Assembly (NCBI GenBank): GCA_934322085.1
Contig: CAKRGF010000003.1
Span: 58,572 to 122,571, forward strand
From: an uncultured Eubacterium sp.
GTDB lineage: Bacteria; Bacillota; Clostridia; Lachnospirales; Lachnospiraceae
DNA: 64,000 nt
Direction of reading: 5' to 3'
In this document: piece after piece, positions 41,078 through 49,965 of the stretch
How the letters are laid out: each line of letters opens with the position of its first letter
Numbering within the stretch: the stretch's first letter is position 1
Notes under the pieces: model-generated
What the model was told of the DNA's origin: nothing
Database searches by the model: none
What the model saw: only the letters and a program-made list of their open reading frames with translations
Position numbers and translations under genes: made by a program

Positions 41078-43321
41078 TTATAATTTTGTTAGTTTGGCAA
41101 ACGAAGAGCGCAGTTTTCTTTGACCAAATCCATCAAACTCGATGACAACTTCATAATCATTTGTTAGTTTTGTGAGAGAGCGGACAACGCCCTGACCAAA
41201 TTTCATGTGTGACACCCGGTCGCCAACCTGATAATCTGGAGCACCGGCGGGTGAAGTGCTTCCCAGTCCCTTTTGGATGTAAGGGTTATTGGCAAATGGG
41301 TTTTTGCGGTCTTTTGTATAAAGAGAAGCTTTTGTTCTCGAAAATTCAGTTGATTTACTTTCCGTTTCTGGTTTAAAAACAGCACCATATGTTTGTTTTA
41401 CTAAGTGACGTGGAATCTCATTAATAAAGCGTGATGGACGGTTAAAATTCATTTCTCCATTACGCATGCGCTGATTTGCACTGGTGAGCGTCAGTTTTTT
41501 CATGGCACGGGTAATTCCAACGTAGCAGAGTCTGCGTTCTTCTTCCAGTTCGGATGGATCATCACCAAATACTGCCGAAGCCCCTGGAAATATTGTTTCT
41601 TCCATGCCACAGATATAAACATTTGGAAACTCCAGTCCTTTGGCACTGTGGAGTGTCATCAAAAGTACCTGTTCAGCGTCATCGGATACCGTGTCGATGT
41701 CTGCTACAAGAGCGATGTCTTCAAGCAGGTCATTTAACGTGCCACCATTATTATCTTCCTCATATTGAACAATCTTATTCATCAGAGATTCAATATTTTC
41801 GATGCGGCCATTTGCCTCGTCGGTGTCTTCTGCCTCTAATTCACGGACATAACCGGTTACATCCAAAAGTTCCTGTGTCATATCTTCCAGCGAATACATC
41901 TCATCGCGTAATTTCATGCGGAAATGTTCAATTAAGCTGACAAAAGAATGAATTTTTGCACTGGCGCGGGTGCATCCAGGAATTTCATCCACGCGGCGGA
42001 GTGCTTCATAAAATGGCATTTCCTGAGAAAAAGCATAGTCCGAAATACGTCCGATGGTAGTCTGTCCGATGCCTCGTCTTGGAATATTGATGATTCGCTT
42101 AATCGCGATATCGTCTGCACTGTTATTGATTGTTTTCAGGTAACAGAGAATATCTTTAATTTCCTTTCTGGCATAAAAGTTGACAGCACCGATAATTCGG
42201 TAAGGAATTCCTTCATAAATAAGTTTTTCCTCAAATACACGGGATTGTGCATTAGTGCGGTATAAAATAGCAAAGTCGCTGTAGGCCATACCATCTTTTA
42301 CCTGACGGTGAATGTCAGCGGCAATGCCCTGAGCTTCTTCATATTCATTATCGTAGCGCCCATAGGAAATCGGAGCACCGGCATCGGCCGTTGTCCAAAG
42401 TGTTTTTTCTTTACGCATGGAATTATGTTTAATTACTCCGCTGGCAGCTGCAAGGATATTTTTAGTAGAGCGGTAGTTCTGCTCTAAGCGGATTACTTTC
42501 GTTGCCGGAAAGATTTTTTCAAAATTCAAAATATTGTGAATATTTGCACCGCGGAACCGGTAAATCGACTGGTCATCATCACCAACCACACAAAGGTTCT
42601 GGTAGCGGGATGCCAGCAAACTTAATAACGTAAACTGTGCGGTGTTTGTATCCTGATACTCATCTACCAGAATAAATGGAAAACGCTCTTGATAATGGTT
42701 TAGTATTTCCGCATTTTGCCGGAATAATTGCACAGTAAGCATAATTAAATCGTCAAAATCCAAAGCATTGTTCTGCTTTAAGCGCTTTTGGTATTCTTTA
42801 TAAACCCGTCCGAAAATCTTTTTGTTGTATTCCTTTGCCACTTCGTCAGCATACTGTTCCGGCGTTTTTAACTCGTCCTTTGCCGAGGAAATAGCATTTA
42901 AGAAAGTGCGTTCTTTATATTTTTTTGTATCAATATTTAACTGTTTGCAAATATCTTTCATCAGTGATTTCTGGTCATCACTATCATATATCGTAAAGGC
43001 GTTATCGTAACCCAAATGGTCGATAAATCGTCTTAAAATACGAACACAGGTGGAGTGGAAGGTGCTCACCCAGATACTGCCGGCACCATATTCAATAATG
43101 TTATTCACACGCTCGCGCATTTCGTTTGCCGCTTTATTTGTAAAGGTAAGGGCAAGAATGTGGTAGGGCGGTACCTGATGTTCCTCAATTAAATATGCAA
43201 TTCGGTGGGTGAGAACACGGGTTTTGCCGGAGCCTGCACCCGCTAAAATAAGGAGCGGTCCCTCAAAGTGGAGAACCGCTTCTTTTTGTTTGTCATTTAA
43301 TCCTGCAAGTAATTCGTTCAT
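41078..43321 (-). CDS. pcrA: ATP-dependent DNA helicase PcrA/UvrD
   Basis: 747 residues. SF1A helicase motifs run in order: LAGAGSGKTRVLTHRIAYL (I), LTFTNKAANEM (Ia), VDEYQDTN (II), GDDDQSIYRFRGA (III), LEQNYRS (IV), TLHSAKGLEFP (V) and VGITRA (VI). A C-terminal basic RNA polymerase-binding/Tudor-like region ends in VVIEFDGFGQRKLRSSFAKL. It unwinds DNA in repair and plasmid replication. GAGG precedes the ATG, and a DUF1836 gene lies 24 bp upstream on the same strand. Confidence 0.95.
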   Translation of the reverse strand: MNELLAGLNDKQKEAVLHFEGPLLILAGAGSGKTRVLTHRIAYLIEEHQVPPYHILALTFTNKAANEMRERVNNIIEYGAGSIWVSTFHSTCVRILRRFIDHLGYDNAFTIYDSDDQKSLMKDICKQLNIDTKKYKERTFLNAISSAKDELKTPEQYADEVAKEYNKKIFGRVYKEYQKRLKQNNALDFDDLIMLTVQLFRQNAEILNHYQERFPFILVDEYQDTNTAQFTLLSLLASRYQNLCVVGDDDQSIYRFRGANIHNILNFEKIFPATKVIRLEQNYRSTKNILAAASGVIKHNSMRKEKTLWTTADAGAPISYGRYDNEYEEAQGIAADIHRQVKDGMAYSDFAILYRTNAQSRVFEEKLIYEGIPYRIIGAVNFYARKEIKDILCYLKTINNSADDIAIKRIINIPRRGIGQTTIGRISDYAFSQEMPFYEALRRVDEIPGCTRASAKIHSFVSLIEHFRMKLRDEMYSLEDMTQELLDVTGYVRELEAEDTDEANGRIENIESLMNKIVQYEEDNNGGTLNDLLEDIALVADIDTVSDDAEQVLLMTLHSAKGLEFPNVYICGMEETIFPGASAVFGDDPSELEEERRLCYVGITRAMKKLTLTSANQRMRNGEMNFNRPSRFINEIPRHLVKQTYGAVFKPETESKSTEFSRTKASLYTKDRKNPFANNPYIQKGLGSTSPAGAPDYQVGDRVSHMKFGQGVVRSLTKLTNDYEVVIEFDGFGQRKLRSSFAKLTKL

Positions 43322-43345
43322 AGTAACCTCAATTCTATCCGTAAT

Positions 43346-43966
43346 TTATTTGTCTTTTTTCTGCTTCGCTTCATCAGAAAGAGTTTCGTCAATTAAACGC
43401 TCCACTAACTGCTTTTTGAGGTAAGCATCAAAACTGAGCAGACAGATAAAAGCGAAACGGGAGAGAAAGTCTGCTTCGTCTTCATCCTTAACATCCGGAA
43501 ACAGATTTTGTGAATACTTAAATCGTCTCAAAATGTCTTTGGTAAGATTATCTGTCTGTATGCGTTCCATCTCAAAAATGACGCGGTAGATTTCTTCCAG
43601 TGAAATATCCCTTGATTTTTTGTCATAGAACATATCCGTCAGCGGGCGGAAGATTTTCTGCGTATCATTGATTGATAATACATTTTTAAAATAGTAAATA
43701 AAAATCAGAAGATACATATGCTCTTTGGAATATTTCTTCTTGACCGGCGGCGGAAGAAAATCATTTTTTGTGTAGTTGTTAATCATGGTTTTTGTAAGTA
43801 TTTTATCGTCATCCAGACGCTTACACGCAGCAAGATGTTCATCCATAAATGTCGTAACCTGATCCATGTATAAATCAATATTAGGGATGTCTTCCGGATT
43901 TATGTAATCAATCTTTTTCAGTTTTCCGATGATATCCATAATGCTTTCTTCGGTTGCGTTATCCAT
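43346..43966 (-). CDS. DUF1836 protein
   Basis: 206 residues. The N-terminal part (YINPEDIPNIDLYMDQV... INNYTKNDFLPPPVKKKYSKEH) matches DUF1836, which has a MerR-like winged-helix character and is found in Firmicutes. It may bind DNA, but no target is known. It is the first gene of a unit with pcrA; promoter TTGATT-17-TATACT lies upstream. Hairpin element C lies beyond that promoter. Confidence 0.85.
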   Translation of the reverse strand: MDNATEESIMDIIGKLKKIDYINPEDIPNIDLYMDQVTTFMDEHLAACKRLDDDKILTKTMINNYTKNDFLPPPVKKKYSKEHMYLLIFIYYFKNVLSINDTQKIFRPLTDMFYDKKSRDISLEEIYRVIFEMERIQTDNLTKDILRRFKYSQNLFPDVKDEDEADFLSRFAFICLLSFDAYLKKQLVERLIDETLSDEAKQKKDK

Positions 43967-44000
43967 TCTGGTACCTCTTTCCTAATGTCATTTAAGTTTA

Positions 44001-44029
44001 AGTATAGCGGATTTTGGTGAGTAAATCAA
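44001..44029 (-). promoter_or_regulatory. Promoter of DUF1836-pcrA
   Basis: On the minus strand TTGATT (44024-44029), 17-bp spacer, TATACT (44001-44006). Confidence 0.65.
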
Positions 44030-44054
44030 CTGATAAATTGTTTTCATATCATGC

Positions 44055-44196
44055 CCAAATAGGGAACTGTAGTTTCCCATTCGGGACCGCTTTCGCTTAA
44101 GTGAACACACGTAACGGTGCATGAGGGCATACCACGCCCTCTACGCACCGACGGTGTTCAAAATCCCTCATGGTGAAACTACAGTTCACTATTTGG
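44055..44196 (-). repeat. Structured hairpin element, copy C (diverged)
   Basis: A 22-bp stem with one mismatch (44055-44076 with 44175-44196), a shorter P2, an inner hairpin (GAACAC/GTGTTC 44103-44159; CGGTGC/GCACCG; GAGGGC/GCCCTC) and, read on the minus strand, a mini-hairpin GC-GAAA-GC (44089-44096). The layout and the position of the GNRA hairpin match copies A, B, D and E, but the bulged A and the CGTGGG core are missing, so it is a distant member. Confidence 0.65.
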
Positions 44197-44312
44197 AGAT
44201 GCTGTGAAAAAATTTAAAACGAGTAGAGAAGGGGGAGGTTGGTGCAAGCGTTGGATGTTATTTTTAGTGTTCAATCGCTGTGGCTAAATATTCGATTATG
44301 CTATTCTCGAAA

Positions 44313-44460
44313 TTCCAGTAGTTTACCAAGAAAAGATTTGTATCACGTGGGTAAAAATGCGCAAGTATCTGGCGTGCGTAGTTTGCATGCCGATACTTTT
44401 GCGTATTTGTCTAAGCGGGAGCGCCCACGAGATACAAACTTTTCTTGGTAAACTACGGAA
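44313..44460 (+). repeat. Structured hairpin element, copy D
   Basis: TTCC/GGAA clamp (44313-44316, 44457-44460), bulged A (44317), 26-bp stem with one bulge (44318-44344 with 44431-44456), P2 CGTGGG/CCCACG, an inner hairpin with GGCGTGC/GCATGCC, and mini-hairpin GC-GGGA-GC (44415-44422). Further pairing outside (TATGCT with AGCATA) extends the helix. It ends about 55 bases before the rRNA methyltransferase promoter. Confidence 0.8.
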
Positions 44461-44514
44461 ATCGAAAAAGCATATCGAACATTCCCCACAACCACAACCA
44501 TTAAACATTAAAAA

Positions 44515-44543
44515 ATGACATTTCCATCAATCTATGCTATACT
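44515..44543 (+). promoter_or_regulatory. Promoter of the rRNA methyltransferase
   Basis: ATGACA (44515-44520), 17-bp spacer, TATACT (44538-44543). Confidence 0.55.
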
Positions 44544-44577
44544 ATGGCAATAGCAAATTTTACGAGGAAGGGTTACT

Positions 44578-45984
44578 ATGAAAAAGAATGAATTTTATGA
44601 GGGGATGGTTACATCTCTTAAGTTTCCAAATAAAGGAATTGTTTATGTAGAAGATGAGGATGCCTATGTACAGGTGAAAAATACACTGCCGGGGCAGAGA
44701 GTGCGTTTTCAATTAAAGAAAGTGAAGAAAAAAAGACCGGAGGGAAATCTGACGGAAGTTTTGGTGCCTTCGGAGATTGAAAAAGCAGTGCCGCCGTGTC
44801 CGCATTTTTCAGAATGTGGCGGTTGCGCGTACCAGACGCTTCCGTACGAGGAGCAGAAGAAACTGAAACTGAATCAGGTAAAAGCTTTATTGGATGCTGT
44901 GTATCCGTATTTTCCATTGGATGAATGTGTAGAAAGTCCTAGAATTTGGGAATACCGAAACAAAATGGAGTTTTCTTTTGGGGATGAAGTGAAAGATGGT
45001 CCGCTTACTTTGGGACTTCATAAACGAGGAAGTTTTTATGATATTGTTTCCGTCCCTGACTGTCAGATTATTGATGAGGATTTGCGTAAGGTGTTAAAGA
45101 CAACGCAGGATTTTTTCCGAAATGCGAAACTGGATGGAAAAAGTATTGATTTTTATCATAAAATGCGCCATGAGGGCGTGCTTCGCCACCTGCTTGTCCG
45201 CAAGGGATTAAAAACCGGGGAAATGTTAATCTGTCTTGTGACATCTTCTCAGGGAGGAATCGATTCCGCGGAAGGGAAACAGTTACTTGAGAAATACAAA
45301 GATATACTTCTTGCGTTAGAGACGACAGGGATGTTTGCCGGTATTCTGCACATGACAAACGATAGTCTTTCGGATGTGGTAAAAGCGGATGCGGTAGATA
45401 TTTTATATGGAAAAGATTATTTTTACGATGAACTTTTAGGACTGCGTTTTCGCATTACGCCGTTTTCCTTTTTTCAGACAAATTCTGCCGGAGCAGAGAA
45501 ATTGTATTCGCTGGCAAGAGAATACATTGGTGATTTGACCGGGAAAAAGGTATATGACCTTTATAGCGGAACCGGAACGATTGCGCAGGTATTGGCACCG
45601 GTTGCAAAAGAGGTGACAGGCGTTGAAATCGTGGAAGAGGCAGTTTATGCAGCGGCAGAAAATGCCAAAGAAAATCATCTGGATAACTGCACATTTTTGG
45701 CAGGAGATGTATTGACGGTATTGGATGAACTGACGGAGGCACCAGACGCAATTGTGTTAGACCCGCCAAGAGAGGGCATCCACCCAAAAGCAATTCGCAA
45801 AATTTTAGATTATGGATTGTCTTCATTTGTTTATATTTCCTGCAAGCCAACTTCGCTTGCCAGAGATTTGGAAGTGTTTTTGGAATATGGATATCAGCCG
45901 GTTAAGGCAAAATGTGTAGATATGTTTCCGTGGACACGCGGGATAGAAACCGTGGTTCTTTTGTCTAAAATAAAAAGTGATTGA
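44578..45984 (+). CDS. rlmD: 23S rRNA (uracil-C5)-methyltransferase, RlmD/RlmCD family
   Basis: 468 residues. An N-terminal TRAM domain, the iron-sulfur cysteines CPHFSECGGCAYQ, the SAM site DLYSGTGTIAQ, VLDPPREG, and the catalytic cysteine in VYISCKPTSLARDL. It methylates a uracil in 23S rRNA; in many Firmicutes one such enzyme modifies both U747 and U1939, so the exact target is not decided. It forms its own unit. Confidence 0.92.
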   Translation: MKKNEFYEGMVTSLKFPNKGIVYVEDEDAYVQVKNTLPGQRVRFQLKKVKKKRPEGNLTEVLVPSEIEKAVPPCPHFSECGGCAYQTLPYEEQKKLKLNQVKALLDAVYPYFPLDECVESPRIWEYRNKMEFSFGDEVKDGPLTLGLHKRGSFYDIVSVPDCQIIDEDLRKVLKTTQDFFRNAKLDGKSIDFYHKMRHEGVLRHLLVRKGLKTGEMLICLVTSSQGGIDSAEGKQLLEKYKDILLALETTGMFAGILHMTNDSLSDVVKADAVDILYGKDYFYDELLGLRFRITPFSFFQTNSAGAEKLYSLAREYIGDLTGKKVYDLYSGTGTIAQVLAPVAKEVTGVEIVEEAVYAAAENAKENHLDNCTFLAGDVLTVLDELTEAPDAIVLDPPREGIHPKAIRKILDYGLSSFVYISCKPTSLARDLEVFLEYGYQPVKAKCVDMFPWTRGIETVVLLSKIKSD

Positions 45985-46022
45985 TTGGAGTGGAAGACAT
46001 TCTTTTATTTAACATATAGGAA

Positions 46023-46055
46023 TCGAAAATCGGAAACACTGTTTACGATTTTTGA
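46023..46055 (+). terminator. Hairpin after the rRNA methyltransferase gene, possible terminator or element remnant
   Basis: TCGAAAATCG (46023-46032) pairs with CGATTTTTGA (46046-46055). The only T run is inside the arm, so it is a poor terminator. It ends 114 bp before element E, the same spacing seen between A and B, and may be what is left of a partner element. The remaining bases from 46056 to 46169 hold no recognisable gene or signal. Confidence 0.4.
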
Positions 46056-46169
46056 AGAGGAGCACCCGTTCATAGTGACATGGTCCTATTATTTTCAACT
46101 GATGAGAATTCGGATAAGAGAGTAGTATGTGTGCACTTATGACAATTGTTCGTTGCCAGTTCCTTTGGA

Positions 46170-46315
46170 TTCCAGTAATTCCGTAAAAAAGCTTTGTGAC
46201 TCGTGGGTTTGAGTACGTCGGTATGAGGCGCTGGTAGTTTCAGTGCCCATACCGCTATGCACTCAATAAGTGAGAACGCCCACGAGACGCAAAGCTTTTC
46301 TACGGAATTACGGAA
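46170..46315 (+). repeat. Structured hairpin element, copy E
   Basis: TTCC/GGAA clamp, bulged A (46174), 22-base outer stem (46175-46196 with 46290-46311), P2 CTCGTGGG/CCCACGAG (46200-46207, 46279-46286), inner hairpin with GGCGCTG/CAGTGCC (46227-46233, 46241-46247), and mini-hairpin GT-GAGA-AC (46270-46277). The closing pairs of the mini-hairpin differ from the other copies but still pair. The 30 bases before it resemble those before copy B. Confidence 0.8.
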
Positions 46316-46427
46316 AACAAAAAAGTGCTAACAAACACTTGCCACAAACTTTTTTATCCATAAAGCATCGTTCTTTTCAATATCTTTATATATTTTATAT
46401 AATTCCAGCAGAAAAAATAAAAAAACA

Positions 46428-46456
46428 TTGAAATACTTATCTAATAGTGATATAAT
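46428..46456 (+). promoter_or_regulatory. Promoter of the FAD oxidoreductase
   Basis: TTGAAA (46428-46433), 17-bp spacer, TATAAT (46451-46456). Confidence 0.75.
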
Positions 46457-46494
46457 TATGACTAAATATTACATAAAGAAAGAAAATAAACTGT

Positions 46495-47850
46495 ATGAAA
46501 AAAGTAATCGTTATAGGGGCGGGCCCGGCAGGACTTACGGCGGCGTATGAGATACTAAACCGGACGGATTCCTGCCAGGTGCTTGTATTAGAGGAAAAAA
46601 ATCAAATTGGTGGATTAGCAAAAACGGTAGCCTTCCAAGATTATCGAATGGACTTGGGAGGACATCGTTTTCTTATGGTGAATGAAAAAGTTTTGGATTG
46701 GTGGAATCAATTTTTGCCTCCGAAAGGAGGAAATTATATTAAACGGATGTTTCGTAGAAAACAAAAGTCTAAAGTATATTATAAGGGAAATTATATTAGT
46801 CATCCGATTCGATTTAATCATAAATTTCGTCGTCAGGTTGGAGGTTTAAACACAATAAAATGTATGGGTGACTTTGTGAAAAGCCGGTTGAAGCAAAGGA
46901 AAGAATATACCTTAGAGGATTATTATATCAATCGTTTTGGACCAACTATTTATCGGATTTTTTTACGCGACTATATGGAAAAATGCTGGGGAGAATCGCC
47001 TGAAAAATTATCCTGTGAACAGGGGGCAATGCAAGGGGAAAAACAGATTCAGACAGAATATTTTCTCTATCCGAAACTGGGTGCCGGTCAAATGTGGCAG
47101 GAGGTTGCAGAGAAGATAAAAAAAAGAGGTGGAATTATTGAATTGGGAGCAACGGTAGACTCACTTGTTTTAGATAATAATATGCTGAAAAAAATCAGTT
47201 ATATAAAATCAAATGGAAAACGGGTATTTGAGGAGGCGGATGTTGTCATTTCAACGATGCCGTTAAGTTCATTGTTTGCCAATATGACGGGAAACGTTCC
47301 GATTTCTTTGCGGACGATTGCCGATGGGTTAAAATACCGTGATTGCGTAATTATGGGATTGTGCATTAAGTGGCCGGAACTGTCGAATGGAGCAGTTTCC
47401 ATTGAAAATTTTCCAGAGTGCATGATTTATGTGCAGGATCCGAAAATAAAACTTGCCAGAATTCAAGTATATAATAATTGGTCGCCGTATCTTGTAAAAA
47501 AGAAAAATGAGTTATGGCTGGGGCTTGAATTTTTCTGCAAAGAGGGGGACGACTTCTGGAATTTGTCGGAAGATGAGTGCGCAAAAATCGCTGTGTCCGA
47601 ACTGAAAAAAATTGGCTTTATTGAATCAGGCAGAGAAGTAATCTGCTATCATAGAGAGTATGTTCCGAAAGCTTATCCGGCGTATGCAGGCAGCTATGAA
47701 AAGAAAGGGGAACTGCTTTCCTTCGTTGATGGAATTAAAAATTTATATACAATTGGCAGAAATGGCTCCCACCACTGTTACAGGATGAACGAGGTTGTTC
47801 TTAACGCCATGCAGACGGTGGATAAAATCTTTGCCGGACATCAGAAATAA
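46495..47850 (+). CDS. FAD-dependent oxidoreductase (UDP-galactopyranose mutase / protoporphyrinogen oxidase-like)
   Basis: 451 residues. The FAD dinucleotide motif VIGAGPAGLTAAYE is followed by GGLAKT and a DLGGHRF segment. A C-terminal IGRNGSHHCYRMNEVV resembles the FAD-contacting GRxGxxxYxN block of proteins near cell-surface sugar genes. No heme or sugar genes adjoin it, so the substrate is open. The ribosome site is poor (AAAGAAAGAAAATAAACTGT). It converges on the MATE gene and overlaps it by 10 nt. Confidence 0.82.
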   Translation: MKKVIVIGAGPAGLTAAYEILNRTDSCQVLVLEEKNQIGGLAKTVAFQDYRMDLGGHRFLMVNEKVLDWWNQFLPPKGGNYIKRMFRRKQKSKVYYKGNYISHPIRFNHKFRRQVGGLNTIKCMGDFVKSRLKQRKEYTLEDYYINRFGPTIYRIFLRDYMEKCWGESPEKLSCEQGAMQGEKQIQTEYFLYPKLGAGQMWQEVAEKIKKRGGIIELGATVDSLVLDNNMLKKISYIKSNGKRVFEEADVVISTMPLSSLFANMTGNVPISLRTIADGLKYRDCVIMGLCIKWPELSNGAVSIENFPECMIYVQDPKIKLARIQVYNNWSPYLVKKKNELWLGLEFFCKEGDDFWNLSEDECAKIAVSELKKIGFIESGREVICYHREYVPKAYPAYAGSYEKKGELLSFVDGIKNLYTIGRNGSHHCYRMNEVVLNAMQTVDKIFAGHQK

Positions 47851-49172
47851 TGATAGCGGGGGCGCATTTTAATGATGCAGGCGGCGGTAACGATTAAGGT
47901 GAGTAGTTCTGCTAAAAGAACCGATGACCAGATACCGTCAATCGCAAAGAAAACGGGAAGAATTAAGACGGCGCTGATTTGGAATACAAGTGTTCGCAAA
48001 AAAGAAATCAGTGCCGATAAAAGGCCGTTGTTTAACGCTGTGAAAAATGAGGAGCCGTAAATATTAAGTCCACACACAAGAAATGTTGTGCAGTAAATTC
48101 GAAAGCCGTGTCTGGTTAATTCAAATAAATCTACATCATATCCAACAAAAATGCGGGCAAGAGGTGTCGCAATCAACTGGGCGAGTATAAACAGGAAAAC
48201 GCCGCAGACACCAATAAAACGCAGACTTTTATTCAACAAATTCTTTAATTCTTTATGATTTTGTGCGCCATAGTGGTAACTGACAATAGGAGCACTGCCG
48301 ATGGAATATCCAAAATAAATCGCAACAAAAATAAAATTAACATACATAATCGTTCCGTAAGCAGCTACACCGTTTTCGCCGACAAAACGCATAAGCTGAA
48401 AATTGAATAAGGTGTTTACGATAGAACTGGATAAGTTTGTCATTAATTCCGAGGAGCCATTTGTACAAGTCTTTTTTAAGATAAAAGGATACCATTTGGT
48501 TTTTCCTAAGCGAAACGGACTTGAGTTTTTGGCAGCAAAATAAATTAATGGTACAAAGCCGCCGATACATTCGCCACAGACGGTTGCAATGGCGGCACCG
48601 ACAAGTCCCATGCCAAACACGGCGATAAACAGGTAGTCCAGCACCATGTTCGTAACACCGGCAAGAACAACGACGAGTAAACCAAGTTTTGGCTTTTCCG
48701 CCGTGACAAAAAAGCACTGAAATACATTTTGCAGCATAAACGGTGTTAACGATAAAAATGTAATGCGCCCATACAGAGTACAATAGTCTAAAAGGTCTCC
48801 GGAGGCGCCAAGTGCGATGCTGACCGGTCTTGCAAGTAAAATTCCAAGGATACTTAAAATGATGCCGCCAAAAATCGTCAGATAAATAAGCATGGAAAAA
48901 TACCGGTTGGCTTCTTTTTCTCTGCCTTCACCAAGAGTTTTTGCTACGATGGCACTGCCACCGGTTCCGACCATGAAACCAAGGGCGGAGAGTGCCATAA
49001 TAAACGGCATAATGAGGTTGATTGCGGCAAACGCTGTCTTTCCGGCATAATTGGACACAAAAAGACCATCCACTACGCCATAGATGGATGTGAAAATCAT
49101 CATGACGATAGAAGGAAAGACAAAACGTAATAATTTTTGATAGGTAAAATGTTCAGATAACTGAATTTTCAT
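47841..49172 (-). CDS. MATE-family multidrug efflux transporter
   Basis: 443 residues from the ATG at 49172, after AAGGAG; the longer upstream frame lacks a ribosome site. Twelve hydrophobic helices in two homologous halves, with PSIVMMIFTSIYGVVDGLFV and FMVGTGGSAIVAKTLGEG typical of the MepA/DinF-like branch. It exports cationic compounds using Na+ or H+. Substrate unknown. Confidence 0.9.
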   Translation of the reverse strand: MKIQLSEHFTYQKLLRFVFPSIVMMIFTSIYGVVDGLFVSNYAGKTAFAAINLIMPFIMALSALGFMVGTGGSAIVAKTLGEGREKEANRYFSMLIYLTIFGGIILSILGILLARPVSIALGASGDLLDYCTLYGRITFLSLTPFMLQNVFQCFFVTAEKPKLGLLVVVLAGVTNMVLDYLFIAVFGMGLVGAAIATVCGECIGGFVPLIYFAAKNSSPFRLGKTKWYPFILKKTCTNGSSELMTNLSSSIVNTLFNFQLMRFVGENGVAAYGTIMYVNFIFVAIYFGYSIGSAPIVSYHYGAQNHKELKNLLNKSLRFIGVCGVFLFILAQLIATPLARIFVGYDVDLFELTRHGFRIYCTTFLVCGLNIYGSSFFTALNNGLLSALISFLRTLVFQISAVLILPVFFAIDGIWSSVLLAELLTLIVTAACIIKMRPRYHYF

Positions 49173-49249
49173 GCTAAACTCCTTATATAAATCGTATTGC
49201 CTACTGTAACATACAAAGGCAGGTCTGTCAAACATTGGCATTGATTTCT

Positions 49250-49279
49250 TTGCACAAACGGGGAAAGCTGTGCTATAAT
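49250..49279 (+). promoter_or_regulatory. Promoter of the HD hydrolase
   Basis: TTGCAC (49250-49255), 18-bp spacer, TATAAT (49274-49279). Confidence 0.55.
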
Positions 49280-49329
49280 ACTGATTTGGAAGAAAAATCA
49301 GAAAAAATACATTGGAAATGGAGCAAATC

Positions 49330-49965
49330 ATGAAACAGCATCGAAAGATGTTCCAGTATGTGGAAGAAATGCTTTACAGCTATGACCGCAGAAAGGGCGA
49401 TAAGAGTAAGAACAAAATTGAATACGACCGATACGCTCACACACTGCGGGTTTATCAGTGGATGCTCCGCATTACGAGAGAGTTAAAGGATGACAGTTTA
49501 GATGTTGAGTCCTTAAAGATTGCAACGATTTTCCATGATGTAGGATATGCCGTGCAGGGAGATGAAGGACACGCCAAAGAAAGTGCCGCAATTTGCAGGG
49601 ACTATTTGGAACGGCGTCCGTATACACCCGAACAGATTGATTTTATTTGCTATTTGATTTTAGAACACCCAAATAAGCGGCTTTTGCATGAGAAAACAAC
49701 GCCACTGGAGCTGGTTGTTCTGATGGAAGCGGATATGTTAGATGATACCGGAGCAATGGGAATTGTGCTCGATTCGTGGATTACGTCCAAAGAAGAAAAT
49801 CCATCGTTTAATGAGGTTTGCAGGCATTTTGAAAAATATACCTACCGTCATATGAAACAGATGGATTTTGTGACAGCACCCGGCAAGCGCTTCTGGCACG
49901 AAAAGAGAACGCTTGTGTATGAATTTCTGAGGCAGTACCGCAGAGATTTAGGGTTGATGGATTAG
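49330..49965 (+). CDS. HD-domain hydrolase
   Basis: 211 residues from the ATG six bases after GGAG; two earlier starts lack a ribosome site. The HD motif is in ATIFHDVGYA, with an upstream His in RYAHTLRVYQW and a later acidic MEADMLDD, as in small metal-dependent phosphohydrolases. Substrate unknown; nucleotide or phosphorylated metabolite is likely. Its stop overlaps that of the convergent phospholipase-like gene. Confidence 0.85.
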   Translation: MKQHRKMFQYVEEMLYSYDRRKGDKSKNKIEYDRYAHTLRVYQWMLRITRELKDDSLDVESLKIATIFHDVGYAVQGDEGHAKESAAICRDYLERRPYTPEQIDFICYLILEHPNKRLLHEKTTPLELVVLMEADMLDDTGAMGIVLDSWITSKEENPSFNEVCRHFEKYTYRHMKQMDFVTAPGKRFWHEKRTLVYEFLRQYRRDLGLMD

